Origin: Inia geoffrensis
Lineage: Eukaryota; Chordata; Mammalia; Artiodactyla; Iniidae
Length of the DNA stretch: 64,000 bases
Reading direction: 5' to 3'
Assembly (NCBI GenBank): GCA_036417435.1
Contig: CM070908.1
Span: 48,331,090 to 48,395,089, forward strand
Made by a program: the position numbers and the translations under genes. Positions within the stretch are counted from its first letter, which is position 1; every line of letters starts with the position of its first letter. The notes below the pieces were generated by a model, which saw only the letters and a program-made list of their open reading frames with translations, was not told where the DNA came from and made no database searches. This document shows positions 55,025 to 64,000 of the stretch, one piece after another.

Positions 55025-57555
55025 GAAATTGGTTTTTGAGTGTGGTTCTTGGACTCCTCATTATATGAGACTCATATTTTGCATCTGATCATTGAAAAAG
55101 TAAATATTGGGAGTGGGGGAAAGGGCCAGATCAGGAAATGTAGAAAAGAAAGTTGAGTTTCAAATGAAATTTCCCACTTGGTTCTCCCTAAGACCTGCCT
55201 ATAGAGTTTCTAAGGAAACTCTGCCGACAGCCAGATGAGGGCCTGCCCAAGGACCCAAATCTGCACAATACCTTTTGTTATGACAGGACTCTCTAATTGT
55301 CATTTCAGCTTGCTCCAAATGACAGGAATGAAACAGAAAACAAGAGTTTGGTGTGGAATGAGTGGAGTTCATCATGGCTATTAAAAATTCTAATGACATG
55401 AAAGCCAATTATTGTGACTTCAGGTGTTTATTCTGAATACACTGAGATATGTGACAGCCGAGGTAAACATTTCAGCCTTGACAGTTGCATTAATTAATTA
55501 CCACTCAGCATTCTAAAGCTTGCTTATTAGATGCTTCAAGAGCCAAGTGGAATACTTATAAGATACATATTCTAGGCAAGTCCAGACAGGCAGACTAGGC
55601 ACTTAAGAACATTTTTTCCATGTACTTCTTTGACATTTATTTCTTAGAGTAAACCTCTGATTTATAACTATTTTACCCCATACTCCATTTTCCCCTAGAG
55701 AGACTTATATGGAAAAAAAATTGATAGCAACTTAAAAAGAAAAAGTAGTGTGTCTGAAGAGGGCAGTCTTTCCACAATTTCTTAGAATTGATTGCACTTA
55801 AATACACATCGCAGGGGGTAGTTAATTTGTTTTGTTATTTAATGCTTGTGAATGCTTTTACATGTGCTGGCCCTAAATCCCACTCTCTTAAAATTAGGCT
55901 CAATTTTCTACCTCACCTCCCTCCTCCTGTATATATTTTTTTAAGTTTCGAATAATGTAGATGGCAACAAAATTCTTCTAAATAGATGGCTGTATTTGGA
56001 AGAATTAACTTAATCCCCAATTTATGAGTATTTTCATAGGATACAGTCGCTTATTTCTACATAAAGTTTAAACTTTATAGTTTATTCCTTATTTTAAGAA
56101 TTTTGAAATCTTTAGTTTCCTGGAGAGAGAAAACTAAAGTGTATTTTTCTACTTTTAGGCCCATAAGAAGGATCAGCCACATGATAATTTTCAGGAAGAG
56201 TCATAAAAGCGTTCTCTCTGACATATTCCATTCTGTCACAGAGCAAAGACTTCAAATGTTTTCCACTTGTAAACACACTCACCCTGGAAAGAGTGCATGC
56301 CAAGGGTGCTTGGTACATGGACATTAGCACCAGGGATAAACCTGATCCGCTGTGACAGCTGTGGCCATTCTCTCTCCACAACCCACAGCCACACACACGG
56401 TCAGATCAGAGCCTTGTCACAAGTGTCCGTGTCTGGGAGGCCCATTGCAGCTGTGGCATCTGGTGCTATTTTTACAGAGAACGTGGTCCTCCTACTCTGT
56501 TTCATAATGAAAATAAAGGGAAGGGAGGCAATCCCTGGATAAAGATGGACATGTTCTTATGGGGGAAAATTTCTGAGAGTTACATGTCCCTGTGTGATGA
56601 AGGAAAGGAGATAGAAAGGGGTTCTCCAATTTGATGGGGTGGGGGGCGGTGATTAAACCACTCCTAAAATTCAGGAACTGCCAAGTCTCTTCTCAGGCTT
56701 TGAAAAGTTCAAGCTTTGAAAGGCCTTGTGGATTATAGGGAGTTGGTGGCATCTAAGCTCAGGATAGTCTGACTTTCCTGAAGATTTTCATGACTTTGAG
56801 GAAGAAACGATTAGGTTGGAATCTCAGTTAAAGGCAGCCTAATTCTGGGAAACTGGCTTCTAGCCAGCCTGTGGCCAGACCCTTCTCACTCAACGTTGTC
56901 CACCGTGCGGTATCATTAATATGAAAGTGCACTGAAAATATATTAAGTAATGTATAAATATTGATAGATTTATATTGTTACTGAAAGTTTGATTTTAGTT
57001 CAACCCCCCCAATTTATAGATTAGCAGAAATGACTTGGCTAATGCCACAGAATTAGTATCAGATTCAGGAGATAAAATACCTGCTTCCCATGTTTTTTTC
57101 CACAGACCTCATGTGACAGGCAGCTTCCAAGAGACCTCCTCCAGTGATTCACTCTCCTGGAATTCACACACTGTCCCCTCCCACATTGTACCAGGATTGG
57201 CCTGTTTCGTCAACAGTCACCAATAATCATAGGCCAATACTGAGGAATTTAAAGGTTTCTTCTGTTTAAAAGAACTCTGACCATGCTTGACACTACCATG
57301 TGTGTCTTATAAGTTTCTAATGAAATCATGAAATGAAAGTGGCCAATGAAATCACCTTTGAGTTTTAACTTCTAGATCTGTTAGTTCCTTGACATTGTCT
57401 AGGGGTAATGATTAAATCCAAAACTTCCTAATATGATGGTTTTCATACTACAAGTTCCAGAGGTAGCAATCACTCCTCGGGTGGGGGTGGGGGAAGGTGG
57501 AGGTCCGAAGAATGTGGCAAGGCATCAATCGAACAATTTTCACAAAACAAACACA
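55025..57555. other. Mostly unique non-coding DNA
   Basis: No gene can be supported. 55430-55560 contains TTAATTAATTA-like sequence and no repeats and is described in the findings. Open frames at 56103-56327 and 56112-56396 are antisense to each other without recognised domains. Confidence 0.45.
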
Positions 57556-57569
57556 AAAACCAAACACTT
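57556..57569. repeat. Target-site duplication, left copy, of the L1 at 57570-60655
   Basis: AAAACCAAACACTT here is identical to 60656-60669. Confidence 0.92.
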
Positions 57570-57889
57570 AAAAAAAAAATTGAGGTATAGTTGATTTACA
57601 ATATTATATTAGTTTCAATTAGTTTCAGGTGTACAACATAGTGATTCAATATTTTTATAGCTTATACTCCATTTATAGTTATTACAAAATATTGGCTATA
57701 TTCCCTGTGCTGTACATAATATCATGGTATCTTAATTATTTTATACGTAGTAGTTTGTACCGCTTAATTCTCTATCCCTACTGTGCCCCCTTCCCCTTCC
57801 CTTTCCCAACTAGTAACTACTAGTTTTGATATCTGTGAGTCTATTTCTGTTTTATTATATTCGTTCATTTCTTTTATTCTTTAGATTCC

Positions 57890-58020
57890 ACAGATAACAT
57901 ACAGTATTTGTCTTTCTCTGTCTGACTTATTTCACTAAGCATAGTACCCTTTAGGTCTATCAGTGTTGTTGCAAATGGCAAAAGTTCATTCTTTTTTTAT
58001 GGCTGAGTAGTATTCCATTG

Positions 58021-58056
<36 letters not shown>

Positions 58057-58117
58057 ATCTATCTATCTATCATCTATCTATCGTCTATCTATCTATCTAT
58101 CTATCATCTATCTATTG

Positions 58118-58161
<44 letters not shown>

Positions 58162-59197
58162 ACATCTTCTTTATCCATTCATCTGTTGATAGACACTTAG
58201 GTTGCTTCCATATCTTGGCTATCGTAAGTGATGCCGCTGTGAACATTGGGGTGCATGTATCTTTTAGAATTAGTGTTTTCGTTTTCTTTGGATATATACC
58301 CAGGAGTGGAGTTCCTGGATCATATGGTAGCTCTATTTTAGTCCTCAAAGGAAACTCCATCCTGTTCTACACAGTGGCTGCACCAATTTACGTTTGCACC
58401 AGCAGAGTACAAAGGACCCCTTTTCTCCACATCCTCACCAGCATTTGTTATTTGTGTTCTTTTTGATGATAGCCATTCTGACATGTGTGAGGTGATATCT
58501 CATTGTGGCTTTAATTTGGATTTCTCTGATGATTATCTATGTTGAGCATCTTTTCATGTGTCTGTTGGCCATCTGTATGTCTTCTTTGGAGAAATGTCTA
58601 TTTGGGCCTTCTATTGGGATATTTGTTTTTTATATGTTGAGTTGTATGAGCTGTTTATATATTTTGCATATTAACCCTTTACCGGTCGTATCATTTGCAA
58701 ATATTTTCTCCCATTCAGTAGATTGTCTTTTCATTTTGTCAATGATTTCCTTTGCTGTGCAAAAGCTTTTAAGTTTAATCATGTGTCATTGCTTATTTTT
58801 GCTTTTATTTCCTTTGCTTTAGGAGATGGGTCCAAGAAAATATTGCTGCAATTAATGTCAAAGAGTGTTCTGCCTATGTTTTCCTCTAGGAGTTTTATAG
58901 TATCTGGTCTTACATTTATGTCTTTAATCCATTTTGAGTTTATTTTTGTGTATGGTGTTAGGAAGTGTTCTAATTTCATTCTTTTACATGTAACTGTCCA
59001 GTTTTCCCAGCACCACTTATTGAAGAGACTGTCTTTTCTCCACTGTATATTATTTCCTCCTTTGTCATAGATTAATTGAAGTTAAGTGTGTGGGCTTATT
59101 TCTGGACTCTCTATTCTATTCCATCGATCTATGTGTCTGTTTTTGTGCCAGCACTGTATTGTTATGATTACGGTAGCTTTGTAGTATAGTCTGAAGT
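57890..59197 (-). pseudogene. L1 ORF2 C-terminal relic
   Basis: Minus-strand pieces include [22 protein letters not shown] followed by DTCTPMFTAASLTIAKIWKQPKCLS and DEWIKKM (58360-58151). An upstream piece has [19 protein letters not shown] and [21 protein letters not shown] (58979-58779). They are in different frames. A GATA microsatellite interrupts the coding text right after IKKM. Nothing upstream of these segments in ORF2 remains. Confidence 0.8.
58018..58160. repeat. (CTAT)n / (GATA)n microsatellite in L1 ORF2
   Basis: A tetranucleotide tract of about 140 bases, with a few CATC and GTCT interruptions, replaces the normal short AT-rich stretch of the L1 between the ATTCCATTGTAT and CATCTTCTTTATCC segments. 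The chance frame of repeated YLSI residues is not a gene. Confidence 0.95.
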
Positions 59198-60655
59198 CTG
59201 GGAGGGTGTCTGGTAGGTTGGTTACATTTCTCAACCTTGGAGATATGGCCTTTTGTAGGTGATGTCCTATGCTTCCCAGAAGTGCACTCACCTTTGGACA
59301 CTAGAGCTATATGCCCAGCCCTGCTATGTGGGCTGCATGGGTCCTTTTGTTGTGGTGGGCTGACTACTCTGGGACGTCTGATAGGGATTGCTGGCCCCAA
59401 GGTCAGTTGGTGGCCAGGCCCTGCCTTGTCCAGAGCGTGCTCGTCACTGGATGGCTGGGCCGGCTCATGAGGCAGCTGGCTGCAGATCCCCAGGTGGCCC
59501 TGGGGCTAGTTCTGGCTCACTGGTGAGCATAGTCAGAGTCTAGGGGATCCTGGGGCTGGTGCCTGCAGCCAGGTTCTGGGGCTAGTGCTGGCCCAGTGGC
59601 AGGCAGAGTGGGGTCCTGTGGTCTGGCTGCGGGGCCAGGGGTCCCAGAGCTGATGTGGACTCACTGGTGGGCATGGCTGGTTCCTGATGTAGCTGGCTGT
59701 AGGGTTCACAGAATCCTGAAGCTTGTGTTGGCCTGCTGGTGGGTAGGCTGGATCCTGCCATGACAGGCTGCAGGGCTGCAGCTGTCCTCGTGTCATCCTG
59801 TTGGTGGTTGAGGCTTTGTCTCAAGCAGACTCGCTGGTAGGTGGAGCTAGCCCTGGAGTCTCTGACAGCAGGTCTCTGGGGGTCCCAGGTCTAGTGCTTG
59901 TTCACTGTTGTGTAGGGCTGGGTCTTGAGTCTTCTGGTGTGCTGGGCTATGTTCAGGGGTGGCGTAGCTCCAGGGGTCTTATGGCAATCTGTCTGCTGGT
60001 GGGCGTGGCTGTGTCCCCCCGCCCCAAGTTAGTTGCTTGACCTGAAGTGTCCCAGACTTGGTGCTTAATGGGCTGGTGGTTGGGAGTGGAGCCGGGTGGG
60101 AGGATTCCACAATGGTGCTTGCCAGCACAATTAGTATGAGACTCCAAACATGGCTGACACCAGTGTCTGTGTCCCCAGGGGAGCTCCAATTGCCTCCTGC
60201 CTCTCTGCAAAACTCTCCAAGATCAGCAGGCAGGTCTGACCCTGGCTCTTTTCAAATTACTGCTTCTGCCCTCGGTCCCAGCGTGTGTGAGATTTTGTGT
60301 GAATCCTTTAAGAGTAGAGTCTTTATTTCACCAAGTTCTGTGAGACTCCTCAAAGTGAGTCTCACTGGCCTTCATAGCCAAACGTTCTGGGGGCTCATCT
60401 TCCCAGTGAGCACCTCCAGGCTGGAGAGCCCTATGTGAGACTCAGACCCCTTGTTCCTTGGAGAGAACCTCTGCAACTGTAATTATCCTCCCATTTGTGG
60501 GTCTTGGCTATAGTTTATGTCTTTAGTTGTCCAAGATTTTTTCTGGTAGGTTCCAATCTTTTTCATTGACAGTTGTTCTACAGATAGTTGTAATTTTGAT
60601 GTGCCCATGAGATGAGGTGAGCTCAGGGTCTTTCTATGCTACCATCTTGAGAATC
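59198..60655 (-). promoter_or_regulatory. L1 5'UTR portion of the deleted element
   Basis: About 1.45 kb of GC-richer sequence, homologous in order to 31313-32317. It includes repeated CTGGTGGGCRTGG-like and GGGGTCC-like units (for example near 59655 and 59995). It would have carried the element's promoter. Open frames here are due to this composition. Confidence 0.72.
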
Positions 60656-60669
60656 AAAACCAAACACTT
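60656..60669. repeat. Target-site duplication, right copy
   Basis: AAAACCAAACACTT, identical to 57556-57569. Confidence 0.92.
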
Positions 60670-60904
60670 CTAAAATTTTCTATCTTTGACGCTATCCTAT
60701 GTGTAAAAGTCAAGGTATCGCTTGAAGCATTCATTGACGCTCCACGTTCCAAGTCAGTTCTCTGCAGAGGTAGAATTAAATTGTTCACTCAGGCTGATAC
60801 ACACTGCAAATTAGGTAACCCATTATTTCCTCAGGTATGTTCTATGGAAGACTAGATGTCTGAATTATTAATAGTTATTCAATAAGAAGACAAGTTGAGA
60901 GATG

Positions 60905-61103
60905 TAAGCTGTTATATATAGAATGGATAAACAATAAGGTCCTAATGTATAGCATAGAGAACTACATTCAATATCCTATGATAAACCATAATAAAATGGG
61001 AAAGAATATTTAAAAAAGAATATATATGTATAGTCGAATCACTTTGCTATATGGCAGAAATTAACACAACATTGTCAATTAACTATACTTCAATTAAAAA
61101 ATA
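60905..61103 (+). mobile_element. 5'-truncated L1 3' end
   Basis: TATATAGAATGGATAAACAA, then GAGAACTACATTCAATATCC, GTCGAATCACTTTGCTATAT and CAATTAACTATACTTCAATT, ending in an A-rich tail at 61096-61103. AGACAAGTTGA occurs on both sides (60888-60898 and 61104-61114), a likely target-site duplication. Confidence 0.88.
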
Positions 61104-61387
61104 AGACAAGTTGACAGAGAGAGAAGGGAGGTGAAGAGGGGAAGGCAGGGGAGTGCAGGAGAGAAATCACTAAGTAAGTAAATACGTTCTTTGGACAAAT
61201 AATTTTTGGGAAATTGAGTTGAACAAATGGATCCATGGATAAGTCTTTGGAGCAGAAATTCTTAATGCCTTTTATATGTCAGAATGTGCAGTGATTCTTT
61301 AAGAGAGAGGTTGGAGCAATGGCCTCTGTGTTTACTTTCCTGCTTTCCCAGTACTTCAGCATTCCAGTGAGGGGCAGGAAAGATATA

Positions 61388-61593
61388 CAAACCCCAGCCT
61401 ATGGACCAAGTCTGACCCAAGCCATTTTTTGCCAATAAAGTTTTATTGGAGCACAGTTACACCTATTTGTATTGTCCATGGCTGCTGTCATGGTCCACAG
61501 CAGAAGTGAGTGGGTTCGAAAGAGACTATATGGCCCACAAAGCCTATAATATTTACTGTATGACCCATTATAGAAAAATTGTGCTGACCCCTG
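61388..61593 (-). mobile_element. hAT-type DNA transposon remnant
   Basis: The segment AATAAAGTTTTATTGGAGCA, then TTGTCCATGGCTGCTGTCAT, AGAGACTATATGGCCCACAA, CTATAATATTTACTGTATGA and ending TGTGCTGACCCCTG follows a well-known short Charlie-like element whose other end begins near 61388. The exact family name is not certain from memory. Non-autonomous. Confidence 0.65.
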
Positions 61594-62247
61594 GGTTGGA
61601 TCAATTGGGAAATACAGTATTTCCCCAAAGTGACCAAAGAACCATTTTTTAACAGGTCACTTTGCAGGTCCAGTTTCTGCATAGCACACATTTCAGGGAA
61701 CACAGAGTCTGTGCATGCCTTTCCTCCCCTTAGTACCTTGAAAGCAGAACTCCATACACTGCCCTATTAGGCAGCTGCTAAGGGAGGGTTTCTGTGTCTC
61801 TGAGATGTGGGGTGGCAGACGAGCCCAGCAGCTCAAGTGAATCCATTCTTTTTGGTAAGATACAGCAAGATCAAGTTGAGTTACAGAGAAAGCTGCTTGA
61901 TAACAGGAAGCTTATCATTTATTTACTGAGCATCCTGTTTGCTGTTTTTAGTCTTGTGCAGGAAGGGAGCTGGAGATTACCTTGTGTTTGTGTCTTCAGG
62001 GACTTACAGTTCTCTCTCCTTGAAGAAAGTGACTGCAAGACATGTTAAATCATGATGTGAAAATTCAGGGACTTAGCTTTTTAAAAAGACCTAAAGGGGG
62101 AAAAAAAATCCTGAAACTTCTTCTTTCCACCAGTCACAAGAATAGTGTTTTCATCCCCCTTAGGTATGATTCATAGGGTATTAAATCCTTTCTACAGACT
62201 TCTACTTATAAGAGGTGAATAGTTTTTCTGCTAATAAGGTGAATTAG

Positions 62248-62732
62248 TTATCTACTGCTGTGTAACAAATTACCCCCAAATTTAGCAGTTGAATAACAAA
62301 CATGGATTACCTTGTGTGGTTTCTGAGGGTAGGGGTTATGTGATCTGACTGGCTGGGTGGCTCTGTATCATAGTCTCTCTTAAAGTTACAGTCAAGCCTT
62401 TAGCCAGGGCTTCAGCCTCTGAAGACTTGACTGGGGCTGCAGGGTCAACCTTCAAGTTCACCCACATGGCTATTTGCAGGTGGTTTCAACTTCTCACCAG
62501 GTGGGATTCTCCGTAGGGTGGTTCGTGATACAGCCCCTCCCATAGAAAGTGATCCCAGAGTGAGGGAGCAGCCCAAGTTAGAACCTAACCTAGTGAGTGA
62601 GTATCCTCATCTCTACCACTTTCTGTGGGTTAAGCATACCAGCCCTGATACAGTGTGGAGGGGGTATAAAATTGTGTGAATACCAGGACCCAGGGAGTCA
62701 TTGGAGGCCATCTTGGAGCCTGGAAACCACAG
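62248..62732 (-). mobile_element. MaLR-type LTR (ERVL-MaLR), old
   Basis: TTAGTTATCTACTGCTGTGT followed by AACAAATTACCCCCAAATTT is the reverse of an MLT1/MaLR-type 3' end. It continues with a GACTTGACTGGGGCTGCAGG segment, and the far end TGGAGGCCATCTTGGAGCCT with GGAAACCACAG is the reverse of the opposite terminus. A solo LTR with no retroviral genes attached. Family name uncertain. Confidence 0.6.
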
Positions 62733-62734
62733 TC

Positions 62735-63125
62735 CGATCATTTAAAGCAGCATCTGTTGGTGAGAAAACCTCTTCTGTCCTCACTTCTTATCTGGGACAC
62801 TCAAAACCCAAGGCCAGAGAATTGCCCTTGTGAGACCATTGTAGCCTGCAGAGTGCCTTTTTGTTACTGAGAATTAGGTACCCTGCCTAAGATATTTTAC
62901 TTCCACTTGTTGGGATACTGTTGTAAATTTGTTACAGTAAAGCACTTTATCATTTCTGCTGGAAAAGTGTCGTAATAGACCAGTGTATGATTTTTTTATG
63001 TTGCGAATGGCTCCCCCATGCAGGGCACAGACACACGAGGGAAGGAGCAACACTCCTTTCTGTAGTAGAGTTTTGGATTTGTTAATCTCCTTCACCCTTT
63101 GAGGGTAAGAACTGAGTCTCTCCAT
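62735..63125. other. Unassigned non-coding DNA
   Basis: I recognise no gene or repeat. A short poly-T near 62990. Confidence 0.45.
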
Positions 63126-63129
63126 TCAT

Positions 63130-63420
63130 TCATGATTTCAGCTCATATTGACTGAGACACTGCTGTATGCATGATAGTAAAAGTAATGATTAACAAAGGA
63201 AAGTGGGGAAAAGACAAGAACCCTGCTTTCTTGGTACTAACATTCTAGTGAGGGACACGAACAATGTAGAACCAACAATTACGAACAGGTAATTTCAGAG
63301 AGTGATCAGAGCTATAAAGAAATTGCAGTAGGGTAATGGGTTGAAGAGTGACAGAAGATGGGCTTGCACCTGGTTCTTTGGGGCAGGACTGGAGGAAGAA
63401 GAGGAAAAACATCATTGGGG
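63130..63420. repeat. Old dispersed repeat (copy D)
   Basis: GGTACTAACATTCTAGTGAG, CAATTACGAACAGGTAATTTC and GGCAGGACTGGAGGAAGAAG parallel the ends of the copies at 26200 and 19500. Family not identified. Confidence 0.4.
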
Positions 63421-63424
63421 AGAA

Positions 63425-64000
63425 TCTCATCCATCTTTGTAAGCCCTGTTGCTAATAGAGTGCTTTGTACATACTAGGTATGCAAAAAAGGGCTTGTCAA
63501 GTTAAAGTGCATTGGTGGGGGGTGGGAGTGGGGAGGACTAATAAACAAAGACCCTGGGAACATCATTTTGATTTCAGTAAATCCACATGGTATTTTAACT
63601 CTTACAGGAAGATGGAGTCTGCGTTATTTTACATCTAAGTTCTCCTTAACCCAGACTCAGCTATTTCTCTTCCATTACTGAAAAATAAATAAAACCAAGA
63701 GGCAAAGCCTATTGAATATAGTTACTAAATCCACCTTTAGTACTTGACTGTATCGAGATTTTCTCTCTTTCATTGTTTGCACTGAAGCTAGCTTAGATTT
63801 ATTTTATTTTGCATTTTGTCATGGAATGAGGACCCAAAGAGTAACTCATCCAATTTCAGATTTCACAGCTTCCGAGGGAGGGGTTTGGAGGTTTTGGGGG
63901 TGGCCAAGGTGGGCAGTGACATGACTGAAAGCCTGGAAGCGAGGGCACACAGGGAAATGTTAAAGAAAATGGATTGATTTAATGGAGAAAAGAATTCCGA
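63425..64000. other. Unassigned non-coding DNA to window edge
   Basis: No gene supported. The sequence is ordinary, with short G-rich runs near 63510-63530 and 63875-63905. Confidence 0.45.

Larger units (their letters stand above)
57570..60655 (-). mobile_element. Internally deleted L1, both termini present
   Basis: From the left: poly-T tail and 3'UTR (57570-57900), then ORF2 C-terminal sequence to about 59197, then directly a 5'UTR-like region to 60655 that ends near CTACCATCTTG, the complement of an L1 start (CAAGATGG). The 5'UTR matches the family of the L1MA at 31303 and carries GC-rich GGGCAGGCTGG-like degenerate repeats at about 59440-60080. ORF1, the endonuclease and the reverse transcriptase are absent. 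A 14-bp perfect duplication flanks the whole, so this was one insertion or an insertion later internally deleted. Length about 3.09 kb against a normal 6-7 kb. Confidence 0.85.

Noticed and set aside
58018..58200. Open frame of repeated YLSI residues
   Set aside because: It is a direct translation of the tetranucleotide microsatellite.

Overview
The window looks like nuclear DNA from a mammal, most likely a whale or dolphin (Cetacea). The main evidence is at least eight tRNA-derived SINEs of the CHR family (CHR-1, CHR-2 and the long CHRL form) together with cetartiodactyl-type L1 LINEs. No ruminant Bov-B, Bov-tA or ART2A elements were seen, and no primate Alu or rodent B1/B2. Hippopotamus is not excluded. 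I found no convincing protein-coding gene, no functional RNA gene and no CRISPR or operon-like structure. The long open frames are L1 ORF relics, their antisense shadows, or chance frames. The sequence reads as intergenic or deep intronic DNA.

Layout. 1-430 holds an L1 3' end running in from the left edge. 431-6290 is mostly old DNA with L2, MIR and an ancient L1 carrying a CHR-1 SINE. A CHR-2 lies at 6291-6505. 6700-8990 is a decayed HAL1/L1-like element interrupted by a MER2 DNA transposon at 7738-7944. 9122-16691 is a near full-length minus-strand L1, flanked by a 13-bp target-site duplication, with a CHRL SINE and a second truncated L1 inserted in its 3' part. 17150-31300 has MIR, L1, an MLT1 LTR, MER5A and several pieces of an old repeat I could not name.

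31303-37436 is an old full-span L1MA-type element on the plus strand. It carries a CHR-2, an AC/AT microsatellite and a 66-bp mariner-type MITE. 37451-57555 is mainly unique sequence, with MER20, L1 3' ends, a CHRL, MIR, MER5A, a GT/GC alternating tract, a CpG-rich patch and two more CHR-2 copies. 57570-60655 is an L1 with both termini and a 14-bp target-site duplication but most of ORF1 and ORF2 missing. It contains a GATA microsatellite. 60670-64000 has an L1 3' end, a hAT-type MITE and a MaLR-type LTR.

The sequence tells a retrotransposition history rather than describing a gene pathway. Nesting order gives relative ages: L2, MIR and L1M/HAL1 are oldest, then L1MA, MLT1 and MER elements, then the cetartiodactyl L1s, with the CHR SINEs among the youngest layer. 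The points most worth a second look are the internally deleted but TSD-flanked L1 (57570-60655), an apparent short 3' transduction in a nested L1 (10265-10450), the mariner MITE inside the L1MA element, a SINE copy with an internal deletion (54869-55022), and a few unique, balanced-composition blocks that could be conserved regulatory DNA. I did not find evidence for a new biological system.
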